In this document: piece by piece, positions 53,862 through 64,000 of the stretch
How positions within the stretch are numbered: the first letter of the stretch is position 1
Layout: every line of letters starts with the position of its first letter
Origin: Archivesica marissinica
Taxonomy: Eukaryota; Mollusca; Bivalvia; Venerida; Vesicomyidae
Assembly (NCBI GenBank): GCA_014843695.1
Contig: CM026387.1
Span: forward strand, 82,765,592 to 82,829,591
DNA length: 64,000 bases
Direction of reading: 5' to 3'
Made by a program: the position numbers and the translations under genes
Notes under the pieces: model-generated
The model's database searches: none
What the model was told of the DNA's origin: nothing
Seen by the model: only the letters and a program-made list of their open reading frames with translations

Positions 53862-54085
53862 ACTATATTTATTTTACAATGATTGCGGAGCACGCTTTAA
53901 CAACCTATATTAATCACTCTCGTTTGGAACAGTTGATAGCATATATGTGGTTATTCGTGTGGGAGGAAACCGGAGTAGCCGAAGGAAAATTCCAACCGTA
54001 CCATCTCACATACTTAGTGGATCGAACCCTGGTTTGCATTGGTGAAAAGGCGAGCGCACTAAGCACTGCGCTAATCAGACAAAAT
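53862..54085 (-). mobile_element. SINE family C copy with tRNA-like head
   Basis: On the minus strand TGATTAGCGCAGTGCTTAGT is box A-like and CCAGGGTTCGATCC is box B-like. CCGGTTTCCTCCCACACG and the tail AAAGCGTGCTCCGCAATC follow. Confidence 0.82.
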
Positions 54086-55151
54086 TGATATAAAGATAGC
54101 ATTCCAGGTAGATAACTTAGCTGGACGTTTTCATCAATCATTACTGTATTACTTCCCTTCAACTATAGATTGTATGCAGCACACTTATTTGTAGTCTCAT
54201 AATACTTAATTAAATAAAGGGAGGTAATATTCATTAATATTATTTTCAATATTTCCTAAATGCTTCTAAAATATTATTAACTTAATATCATATGATAGTA
54301 ATGTAATTAAGATTAAGGTGATAAATACTCTATATATAATAATGACTACTATATAAAAGTGATTCGATAATATTAATCAATCCATATAAATAAGTTGTAA
54401 CCGCTGTGTTATACTAACTTGCCTTTTTAATTAAAGGTCGAGTGGTTCTATCCGAAATCTTTACTTATTCTACACAGTTGAGATGTATTGCATGTTTTGC
54501 ACGTGCACTGTACAGATGAGTTGCCAATAATATAAATTTAATAAATTCGTGACTTCTTACGAAAATGTAACTAAAAGATCAACACTTGTTTCATTTTGTA
54601 TAAATAACAACACAATATGCCTCGACTTCCTATGCCATAATTCATCGATATTACTAGCATTTAATATCAAATTCTACTAATTGATACGTTCTGAATCGAT
54701 TTCAAGGGTCAAAATCGGTCAATTCCCAATATTTTACAATCATTGAATATAATAGACATTTAACATTATTTAATTACATTTACTGACTTCAGCGTCGATT
54801 TGTAGTAATTCGAAATTAATTACCTTTAGATCGCATTTGGGACATATTTAACGACGCGAGCTATTGAGAATTACCTGCATGAATGTGTCAGATTTGATTC
54901 CATACTACTTTCTGGATGATTAAACATTTCTCTAGCATTCCTAGATAAATTGTTAAGATTATTTGAGACGGCCCAAAGGACAAACATACAGGAGGCCTGA
55001 CAGGCATACCTCATACCGCTTGGATTCAGTTAATTATGTTAACGGGCATGGAACACCACGTATTAACGATTAGACATTTTAATCGTTCCATCCCGCGTCT
55101 CATATTCCTTGATATGTGAATATGTTGGATGGATAATATTATTTTATTTTA

Positions 55152-55248
55152 TTACAAATTTATTAAATTTTGCTCGATTGCGAAACAAGTTCTTACAACT
55201 TATATTAATCGCTCTGGATATCTCATTCCTGATGGAATCCATCGCCCT
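55152..55248 (-). mobile_element. SINE family A 3' half
   Basis: AATTTTGCTCGATTGCGAAA, GTTCTTACAACTTATATTAA and CATTCCTGATGGAATCCATC identify the tail. It is cut at CATCGCCC. Confidence 0.8.
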
Positions 55249-55496
55249 CTAAAACGTATATTATGGATTATTAATAATTTATCGCGTTTTTATGGAATTA
55301 TACGTAACGAGGTAAGATATATATTATTCATTTTCGCTAAAGTACATATTATGTTAAGTTTGTATATAGCGTATAATTAGGATTTCTTACGCAATAAAAA
55401 CGTACGCCGAGTTTGAAAAATATAATGAACGTACCCGTTGACAGAATGGCTGAAGTTGGTGAAGCTTATGAAACGTTTGAGGCCTAAGTCCGTTCT

Positions 55497-55612
55497 AATC
55501 GGTCGATATTTATAGAAGCGTACGTAATCGTTATTTATGGATCGGTTCGTAGTCGATATTTATAGAAACCTACGCGATCGCTATTTATAGAGCGGTTCGT
55601 GTCTCGAGACGG
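55497..55612. repeat. Local direct repeat, CGATATTTATAGAA units
   Basis: GTCGATATTTATAGAA occurs at 55501 and 55553, each followed by RCSTACG, an AATCG/GATCG word and a TATTTATRGAKCGGTTCGT copy. The two units are about 51 bases apart. Confidence 0.7.
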
Positions 55613-56400
55613 AACCAACGTATTTAAAAATTTGTACTCGATTATTTTACGTCATGGTCGCTAAAAATATATAGTCATCCAAAATGGACGCCGCGTAGAG
55701 ACTTATATACAAATCTGTAACTAGATCGTCCGAGATGGACACCGAACATAGAGGTACGTACACCTAGCTCTATAGTGACGCGTATACTAAAAATAAACGC
55801 GCACGCGCGTGACCTACTTTATATTACCTTATATGCAAATAAGTTACTATAAATAGAATTCAAAATGGCGCCCGTTTGTTTACAATTAAAGAGCTGACCA
55901 TACTACTACTAAACACGCGATACTTCGATTATAGATACTTTAACTAAGATTAATCTACACATACGTATGCATAGGCACACATATGAGATATCACGATAAA
56001 TCTGTACAATACATCATGTTATTCAGGATACACGAGTTGTATTACGCGTGAATGTTGAGCATATTTACATTATTTTGTTATGTCAACAAACCGAGTATAC
56101 GTCGAATATACGTTTGTTGAAATACTCAGTTTTTGAGGCATATATTTGGAAAACATTATACCATATAATAGCAAATTACATTCTGCAGACATTTGCGTTT
56201 TCACCGATGTAATGACTGATTAATAAGTTTATTTAGAGTCGCCACCGCATAAATGCATTTGGGCTACTGAGTGTTCTAAGAAAATTAAAGTACCCTTCAT
56301 CTAAAAGTGATGGTTTTGCCTATCGTAATTATTATAACTAGATGCTTAGTGGGCTACGAGGGCTGCTGTAATCTCCGTGTGTGTACGGTTTTCATATCTG
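55613..56400. other. Intergenic DNA, nothing recognised
   Basis: Continuing TACG-rich sequence until about 56,100 and then ordinary AT-rich DNA. No exon or repeat was identified. Confidence 0.4.
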
Positions 56401-56403
56401 CTA

Positions 56404-56437
56404 CTGTCGCTCACACAATAAATTGTGCCAGCGACAG
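56404..56437. other. Near-perfect hairpin-forming palindrome
   Basis: CTGTCGCT, CA, CACAAT, AA, ATTGTG, CC, AGCGACAG: two stem blocks of 8 and 6 pairs with a 2x2 mismatch and a two-base centre. It could form a cruciform in DNA or a hairpin in RNA. No transposon end is evident next to it. Confidence 0.6.
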
Positions 56438-57231
56438 CCGGGGGTAGACATGGTGAATACAATACCCGGTGTACGTAATACTTCTAAGATGTCTAAGATT
56501 GCATAATATTATATACAACAAATATGCTTACAATTTCTAATACGGTTATGTGACGTGAATACCTTGTCACATGTGCAATGTCGCGTTATACTATAATACT
56601 GTGTTCGATATATGTCACAAGACAATAAAGCCGTGCACCCATCCAGCATCACACTATGCATTAAAATTACAGAGTTACCATATTAGTTTGGTATTTCTTA
56701 AATATGTTAAAAAAAGATGTTCAAACGACATAGAGGGCTGATGATACATATGTGATATATAAACACAATTATAATTTCCCATGTATATGGGAGATCTGTT
56801 ATTACCGTTTATGTATCTGTATGACTGGTTATAATTATATGTACTCAGTGGATAAGTTATGAACTATCACAGTACAGATACATATTAAGACCACTTGCTC
56901 TTAAAAACCGATGTAATGTCGCTTTAAGAATGCCTTTATACTAAAACAAATCATATGAAAACTTTGCGCGATGACCATTAATGAATGTATATGTATGTTA
57001 TCAAATTAATGTATCATCACACGCAGACGAATTGGTTTCGGTCTTTGCCAATATAGATTCCCTAGCTGGTTTATTGGCTTTAAATAACACGATGTCAATA
57101 TATTATTAATATAATTTGTGTATATTGCATTTTGTTTCTCATGCCATGTATATTATTATGTATGTATATTGTATTGCCAACAGCAAGGTTATTGCCGATT
57201 TTGCTATAAAACATGTCCATGTTACGTATCT

Positions 57232-57492
57232 GTAGTACAGTGGTCAACACGCTGGACTGGTAATCCAGGGATCGCAGGTTCGATCCCCCGTCTGACCCTA
57301 ATAACAATTAACAATATTCCAGATAGGACTTTAAATGGAGGCCTCGTGTCTGTGCTTTATACCGTGCAAACGAACCATAGGGGACTCTGGAATTGGTCTG
57401 TGTCTGTATCATTGCACACAAATCTAAAATGACTAATATCTTCAGGAGGCGTCGCTCATATGGGCAACCGGTTGCTATGATAAATAAACATA
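57232..57492 (+). mobile_element. SINE family B copy, full length
   Basis: TAGTACAGTGGTCAACACGC (box A, altered), GGACTGGTAATCCAGGGATC and GCAGGTTCGATCCCCCG (box B) form the head. The tail is CTCATATGGGCAACCGG then ATAAATAAAC. Confidence 0.88.
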
Positions 57493-58397
57493 AAAACACA
57501 CATACATTATTAATTTTTGTCTGAATCAAATAGTTTCTAGCGGCTAAATTGTAAGTCAGATCAAGATGTCTCTGTTTTTCAACGGACAATAGCCATGTGA
57601 ATAGCACTTCTGAATTGAACTTAAGACAAGTCGATTGAAGTGTGACACTTGGTTTACCTCAGCAAATGTTAATAGATTAATCATCGCAGCATATTCTCAA
57701 AGCTGTTTAATTTAAATTAAACGAATCCAATCTAGCCTTAATTCAATAGGCATGTCCGTTGTCGTCATCAATTTGATGAATCTCAAAGCAGCAGCTCAGT
57801 GAAACGTTCCGTTGCCAACTTAAGTGATTGAATGCCTCTTGAAGTGTATTCCTTGCATACGTATTGTGCACACACTATCAGCATATTCCCTGACTCAGCT
57901 AAGAATGCATGCAGACCATTATCTTACCGATGCTAATTACCAACATAATCAGAAGATGCGTCACGCCAAGCCGAATTGTCACCTGGTCTTGCAGCATTGA
58001 TCGTCCTCTTATTAATAGTGAGCAAAGCTATATATGGAAAGGTTTAGTGTCACATAATGTGTTCATGTCCAAGCGATTCTTCCAAACTAGTATTTGAATT
58101 AAGTATGTGAATATAGTATTCAGATTAGTGGATGGAGCATGCATAACAAGCAAGGGATTCGTTCATTGATCTAATAACACATGTATTTCTTTCTTTTTTT
58201 CTTTTCAAATACTTTGCAGCACTTTCAATTACAAACGGCAAATATGGTATATAGTTTTGTTTAAAACAAACAGTATTATTACTTGATCATTTCATAATAT
58301 ATATACTTTCCTTAATCGGATAATTAGATTTTATGTTTATGTTTGCTATGGAGATGGATTTACATAAGCTTTGTTTTAAGCTTGTGTTCAGATGACA
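57493..58397. other. Intergenic DNA, no feature recognised
   Basis: Only short open frames and no convincing splice-bounded exon. Confidence 0.4.
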
Positions 58398-58573
58398 TGT
58401 GTGTGTGTCTGTGAGTGTGTGTGTGTGTATGTGTGTGTATGTGTGTGTATGTGTGTATGTGTGTGTATGTGTATGTATGTGTGTGTATGTGTGTGTATGT
58501 GTGTGCATGTGTGTGTGTGTGTGTATATGTGTGTGTATGTGTGTGTATGTGTGTGTGTATGTGTGTATGTGTG

Positions 58574-58605
<32 letters not shown>

Positions 58606-58657
58606 TGTGTGCGTGCGTGCGTGCGTGTGTGCGTGCGTGCGTGCGTGCGTGCGTGTA
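58398..58657. repeat. (TG)n / (TATG)n / (GTGC)n compound microsatellite
   Basis: TG with TATG interruptions fills 58398-58570, then GTGC units run to 58657. The frames across it are artefacts. Alternating purine-pyrimidine sequence of this length can adopt Z-DNA. Confidence 0.95.
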
Positions 58658-60133
58658 ACAGAACAAATGAACACACAAGCAAGTCTCGAGCTGATGTCAC
58701 AGACTGCGCAGGTTCCGACAATATGACATTAAATGCTGTGAATCTCATTGTGTTTGCTTATATATACCTAACAAAGTTCCAAAGCAAATACGTCGAAACA
58801 GTACTGTTGAACGAAGATAGATGGTAATTACTGAAACAAAACATCATTAGAAACCAATAATTAAATATAATTACATTGATTAATTAACCGGTAAATAGTC
58901 ATTATGTTACACATATTGATTGATATGATGGCTGGAACAACTGGGTGTTCATTACGTTCTATACTAGTATCTCTCAATCAACATAGACTCATAATAGCAT
59001 CACTGTTGCCAGCGTCTTATTCATGGATATGTATCCTTCGCTGATATATGTCAATGGTTGTGGACTTTATTTTTGCTGAACAAAGTTGTCAATTGATGAA
59101 CCTATATAATTATGAAGAGCGTTCTACCGAAATAAATCCGACAGGAACATATCTGTTATCATCTCCGATTTGGCAGTTTGTATATAATGCAACACCATAG
59201 AAACTGCAAAGTGTCACCTAGCTGTTTACAATGGCAATGGTGTTCTTATACATCTACCAATGCCAACAATCGGATGGGTCAGGCTTAGCAGTTTTACCCT
59301 ATAATTGTAAATAGATAGTTCACTATAATTAGCAAATATTTTTGAATGTCGTTTCACAAATTAACCAAGTCATAAACTGTTCACACTCATTTAATTTGAT
59401 ATCAGTATCGGAAAAGTAGTCAGTAACAACTTACGCTATGTTATATTTCGGGTTTTATGCCTGCATCAGCACCATTTTGAGCTATATCGCCGGCGGGCAG
59501 TTTACCTAACAACACCTTTCCTGGGCAGGCTCCAGTGGTTAACCATTACTTGGATGCACCAACCTCCGTAAGAAACTTTTTTCAAATAAATGAGGCACGT
59601 CAGTAACAACTACGTTATTCGTGTTTACCTCCTTCCAAAACACACCGCCACTAAACGAATGTGTATGTTTGTTTTTCGGGAATAGAGTCGCACGAACAAC
59701 AAATACCATACATACATGCATATTGATTCTCCAGCTATTAGTGGTAGATGCAGACCATCCGAGCAGTAATTCACCCATGGACAGGTACTCGGGACAACCA
59801 CCGACATTTGGCCAACCTGCTAGATAGCTTATTCATATGTCAAGTCGAGACAAGTACATTTTATTTACAAAGTCTGGCAATATAACAATATAACATAAGC
59901 TCGAAAGAGCTTTTAACACCGACTTATACATAATACATGTCCATACAAACAAAGTTTATAATGCATTAAATAAACAAATAAATAAATAAATAAGTATCAC
60001 ATGTTAATTATTAAGTATCACATGTTAATTAGTACACCTTGAAAATGTATTATTAGCCTGAACATACATATTAAGCTGTGTGGAAGCCGCATGAAATAAT
60101 TCGATACCCCAGTGGGATTAAAGCAATACTGCA
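58658..60133. other. Intergenic DNA, no gene supported
   Basis: Frames near 59,540-59,830 are open for 60-80 codons on both strands but have no splice or family support. ATAAATAAATAAATAA lies at about 59,975, and a duplicated TAAGTATCACATGTTAATTA at about 59,995-60,030. Confidence 0.4.
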
Positions 60134-60247
60134 ATGAGAGGCAAGATCAATGAAGGCAATGACATTACCACACGATCCCGGAGACCTTTTCTAATTGAAG
60201 GATTTGTTGGTGATGAGGCTGTTTCAAATAGCAATGCCATACATAAG
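60134..60247 (+). CDS. Possible coding exon with strong donor
   Basis: ATG at 60134 opens 38 codons reading MRGKINEGNDITTRSRRPFL then IEGFVGDEAVSNSNAIHK, and ends CATAAG|GTGAGT, a near-ideal donor. A stop codon sits four codons upstream of the ATG, so it could be a first coding exon; a weak acceptor just upstream is also possible. The protein is unrecognised and no next exon was found. The donor and the following bases are amplified downstream as a 30-bp array. Confidence 0.4.
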
Positions 60248-60948
60248 GTGAGTATCGGTATGTGACACGACGTAAAGGTGAGTATCGGTATGTAACACGA
60301 CGTAATGGTGAGTATCGGTATGTAACACGACGTAAAGGTGAGTATCGGTATGTGACACGACGTAAAGGTGAGTATCGGTATGTAACACGAGTAAAGGTGA
60401 GTATCGGTATGTAACACACGTAAAGGTATATCGGTATGTAACACGACGTAAGGTGAGTATCGGTATGTGCACGACGTAAGGTGAGTACGGTATGTAACAC
60501 GACGTAAGTTGATATCGGTATGTAACACGACGTAAAGGTGAGTATCGGTATGACCACGACGTAAAGGTGAGTATCGGTATGTAACACGACGTAAAGGTGA
60601 GTATCGTATGTAACACGACGAAGTGAGTATCGGTATGTAACACGACGTAAAGGTGAGTATCGGTATGTAACCACGTAAAGGTGAGTATCGGTATGTACAC
60701 GACGTAAAAGTGAGTATCGGTATGTAACACGACGTAAAGGTGAGTATCGGTATGTAACACGACGTAAAGGTGAGTATCGGTATGTAACACGACGTAAAGG
60801 TGAGTATCGGTATGTAACACGACGTAAAGGTGAGTATCGGTATGTAACACGACGTAAAGGTGAGTATCGGTATGTAACACGACGTAAAGGTGAGTATCGG
60901 TATGTGACACGACGTAAAGGTGAGTATCGGTATGTAACACGACGTAAA
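60248..60948. repeat. 30-bp tandem array carrying a donor-like string
   Basis: About 24 units of GGTGAGTATCGGTATGTAAC then ACGACGTAAA. Every full unit has AAAG|GTGAGT. Units from about 60,390 to 60,690 carry many one- or two-base losses, while the right-hand units are near-identical. Because 30 is divisible by 3, long minus-strand frames (THLYVVLHTD repeats) arise without being genes. Confidence 0.93.
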
Positions 60949-61194
60949 TTGTTTCAAAGGGAAGTAACCCAACCTATTCCACCCAGAGTATAGATCGTTG
61001 TCTGCGTTTGTTTACGTTTATTTTTCGTCGCCATTAAAGGACACATATATGTTCCTGTGTGTTTTATGTTTATTTATCGTCGTTATAGATTAGGATGTTT
61101 AGGAGACATATTATCAATCTGTTCTAGTATGTGGCTTTTATATGTGCGAAGTTGGTTGTTACCTGGGTGAATAAAATACGTCGCTTTATATATA

Positions 61195-61335
61195 TGTATC
61201 GTCGCTACCGGTTGACCATATGAGCGATGCCTCCTGAAGAGATTAGTTATTTTAGATATTTGGAGGATAGTGCAATGATACAGAGAAAGGCCCATTCCAA
61301 AGTATTGGGTTTAAAGTCCCAACTTACTTTTATTT
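61195..61335 (-). mobile_element. SINE family B 3' part
   Basis: On the minus strand CATATGGTCAACCGGTAGCG and ATAACTAATCTCTTCAGGAG identify the tail. The body stops near GGACTTTAAACCC. A short tail-like CGTTTATTTTTCGTCG at 61015 and 61065 may be remnants of more copies. Confidence 0.7.
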
Positions 61336-61429
61336 GGTTCAGAACCTGCTATACCTGAATCGTTGTCGTGTTCAGGCAGTTTATATTAATCAGGCCACTT
61401 ACGTTTGCAAATAGCTCTCAACACGATTT

Positions 61430-61720
61430 GATAAGTTCGGGCACATTTATAAGTATCTGTATTTCCTCATGTCAGCAGGTTGGTAGTAGAGTTCGGGCAC
61501 ATTTATAAATATCTGTCGTTTCCTCATGTCAGCTGTTAGGCAATAGAGATCGGGCACATTTGTAACTATCTGTCGTTTCCTCATGTCAGCTGTTATGTAG
61601 TAGAGTTCGGGCACATTTATAAATATCTGTCGTTTCCTCATGTCAGCTGATAGGCAGTAGAGATCTGGCACATTTGTAACTATATGTCGTTTCCTCATGT
61701 CAGCTGTTAGGTAGTAGAGT
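61430..61720. repeat. 57-bp tandem array, about five units
   Basis: GGGCACATTTATAAATATCT then GTCGTTTCCTCATGTCAGC recur at 57-base spacing. Units alternate GAGTTCGGGCACATTTATAA and GAGATCGGGCACATTTGTAA, so the higher-order period is 114 bases. Confidence 0.9.
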
Positions 61721-63419
61721 GCTTAAAGTGTCCTACACGTCTCCTTCCTAAGCACGCTCACCATTTTATTGTTTTGCTGTGCGGGTGTGATGCAGATGTG
61801 CAAGGTTTGTGCGAAACAACCAATATCATCACATGAGTGGCAACATCTAGCAATGGCGCGTTCCATAGTTCAGGCATTGTCATTCCGATTTAATAATACA
61901 TATTAGAGTCCCCGCACAAGAAAGATGTTTGATCAAATGGACATTCAACTCCCAGTAATCATCAATCTTGCACGTGGTGTTCTGTCACTGAACATATTAC
62001 GGTAATCATTAGTCAAACAGAGAAAACACGTCATAGACATAGTACATTATAAAGCAGGAGCATAATGGCATGTCCATGGATGGGCAGGCTGTATGGGAGA
62101 AGGCAGGCAACAGCAACACATTGAGTGACTATTGAAAGCATATCATTTGGACAGCGAACTAGTAATACTCACGTATGTATACTATGTTTAAACTACACAG
62201 TCCTCTAAATGTCTCTGCACAGTTGCTGACGTCACACTGCATTACATTCATCATGTCTATTTAACAAATTAAATCATTTAAATTCGTATGTTACAAAACT
62301 ATAAAGAAGTCAGAATTCGGTTGTAATTCAAATATACAGTTTGCCTGTCATGTGACGCCAGAAAAGCATCGATACAAAATGCCATAATAATTATATTTAC
62401 CAGTATGTTACATAGTATAGTAGCCTGCGGGAATGAGCAATGTTTAGTTGCAGCTCCAGAGGCCGATCTTGAATGATTCGGTGGTTGTCCAGTACGCGCG
62501 TCTTAGCTTAGCAACAGTTCTTATAACATTTGAAAGGAATTGCATTACAAGTCTGTCTAAGTGTACACACATATTGCTGTATGTAACAGAAAGTGGGCAC
62601 GTGTTCGTCTAGTATGCATCCGATCGCCATCTTTGAAAACACATTGGTACATGACCATTATCACACAACTTTCTCAAGTCATTCCATTTTAATTATGTTA
62701 GTGACAACTGTAGTTTATCGGTACGCACTAAAAGTGCATTGCATCAAACACATGAGACAGTCCCATACCTAGGTCATTTAATGCACCAATGATGACATAT
62801 ATCTGTTCCCATGATGGCGTATCTTAGCGGCAGTGATCCAATGAAATGATATCAATTCGGACGCGGAAACAAACGGAAACTCGCGGATGTGTCGTGATAT
62901 ATAATTAGCATAAAGTAGTTCCCTTGTCTACCCGGTTAGACAGATGTATCTCATTCCCCCACAACAACGAGAACACCCTGTCTAGATGCTAAATATATGA
63001 TGTAGCGCTTTGACAATCGTCATCGTTTCATTATTTGAACAGTTAATGTATCTTTGCCAACTAATAGGATATGTGTGCATAAATAAAAACAATACACATG
63101 ACACTGTATTCTTAAAAGCATATATCTCGATGGTAGATTAATGTTTTGGGATAAAACAATTTGACTCAAACTTGACTATCTTATGAATTATGTGGGTGTA
63201 TTTTTGAAGGGAATCAGTCACGTGGTATGTATGAAAAGTTAAGTGCAATGTAGTCAAAGTAAAACATCCAGAAATTTAAAAATTATTAAACAATTTTCAT
63301 AATCAGTATGACCACCCCCCCCCTATTTTATGCGACGTTACTGGCTAATACGCTGATAAGTGTTGCCATTATAACAATAATGTATTTCGGAGGTAATTTA
63401 TGATATAATTTAATCCAAG
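61721..63419. other. Intergenic DNA, no feature recognised
   Basis: No gene, tandem array or clear mobile element was found in this stretch on either strand. Confidence 0.4.
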
Positions 63420-63990
63420 GTGTTTTGTATTGTGATCATATCAGGAGAATCATTGGGCTACGGCATTACTATGACGTTATTTTGATTATGGAATTGGGTT
63501 GCTATATGTGCCGTGTGAGGTATTGTATTGTCATGCTGGAAGGTGGCAGGTGTTCTACATGGATGTGGGCATTTTATTTACGAGAAAATTAATATAGCGT
63601 TGTTCATGAACATTTCCTTGGATAATGACCATTTCTTATTTCTGATGTCCCATTATCCCACCACAGACCATGATGCTACCTCGACCAAACCTGTCTATCT
63701 CCCGTATACAAAACGCTGTCAACCGTTCGTTTCTGCTGCCACATACGCGCAATCTGCCATTAGCATGACTGACAGTGACCGAGATTCATCGCTAAACACT
63801 ACTGTTTGCCACTAGTAACGTGTAAACTGCATACTAAAAATATGGCAGAATATGCCAGGAATACGGACGACGGGGGCGCATAGGAACATGCTTCCGCCTC
63901 AGAATATTTATGATTGTCTGTGTTTGGACCCCCCACCCGCAACGGTTGTCAGCAAAATCTGATTACGTGTTGCGCGCTAATATACGAACG
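63420..63990 (-). pseudogene. Tc1-like transposase remnant
   Basis: On the minus strand, with stops and frameshifts, the pieces read TIINILRRKHVPMRPRRPY, then FSDES (first catalytic Asp region), RFGRGSIMVCGGIMGH, IQGNVHEQRYINFLV and FQHDNTIPHTAHIATQFHN (second Asp region), then MP-PNDSPD. This order is that of the helix-turn-helix and DDE core of Tc1/mariner transposases, in which such motifs as GGGSIMVWGGI and FQQDNA...PH are usual. It runs to the window edge. At least three breaks exist, so it is inactive. The plus-strand open frame of 95 codons at 63528-63815 is its shadow. Confidence 0.85.
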
Positions 63991-64000
63991 TTATCGTACG

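Larger units (their letters stand above)
52900..56100. other. CpG- and TACG-rich compositional island without genes
   Basis: Words such as TACG, CGTA, CGAT and TCGG are far more common here than in the flanks (for example GACGATACGCGTATATTAG and GCGTACGTAATCGTTATTTA), yet the region is still AT-rich. No open frame above 85 codons and no splice-supported exon was found. SINE copies at 53862 and 55152 interrupt it. Confidence 0.5.

Noticed and set aside
58287..58827. Cys/Val-rich and Thr/His-rich frames
   Set aside because: They translate the TG/GTGC microsatellite.
60118..60972. 284-codon minus-strand frame with HTDTHLYVVL repeats
   Set aside because: The 30-bp period keeps all frames open, and the same DNA has a better plus-strand reading at its left end.

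Overview
This is a eukaryotic (animal) genomic window with two scaffold gaps of exactly 1,000 N each (14864-15863 and 35973-36972). Genes are split by introns and the DNA is full of repeats. The short exons in kilobase introns, several families of tRNA-derived SINEs, TA- and TTAA-flanked MITEs and degraded LINEs suggest a lophotrochozoan, most likely a bivalve mollusc. That is inference; no species marker is visible. Nothing bacterial (operons, ribosome binding sites, CRISPR arrays) is present.

Four genes or gene parts can be supported. (1) Minus strand, 2553-11654: five exons with good splice sites and matching phases encode part of an unrecognised protein. (2) Plus strand, 17458-35648: ten exons encode the N-terminal and middle parts of 2-hydroxyacyl-CoA lyase (HACL1-like, thiamine-diphosphate dependent, peroxisomal alpha-oxidation). 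Exon 1 and the C-terminal cofactor-binding exons are not seen and may lie in the gaps. (3) Plus strand, 41035-48032: six phase-matched exons encode a protein of about 253 aa with a PWWP-like N-terminus, the tail of a tyrosine-recombinase-like domain and a SANT/Myb-like C-terminus. (4) Plus strand, 60134-60247: a possible single coding exon.

The rest is repeats. Roughly a third of the window is tandem repeat, in about twenty arrays with unit lengths from 4 to 167 bp. Dispersed elements include three main SINE families (called A, B and C here; A and C share a 3' tail), CR1/Jockey-like and RNase H-bearing LINE fragments, TTAA-flanked MITEs, several TA-flanked MITE families, a hAT-like element and a decayed Tc1-like transposase at the right edge. 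Several insertions are nested, so relative ages can be read.

The most striking pattern is that six tandem arrays sit exactly on exon edges and amplify a splice site together with a piece of exon. The largest is about 140 copies of a 40-bp unit that carries the 3' end of a HACL1 exon and its GTAAGT donor. Others sit on a second HACL1 donor, a HACL1 acceptor (two copies), an acceptor and a donor of the minus-strand gene, and the donor of the candidate exon at 60 kb. Several of these genes therefore carry rows of decoy splice sites, most of which would lead into a stop codon if used.
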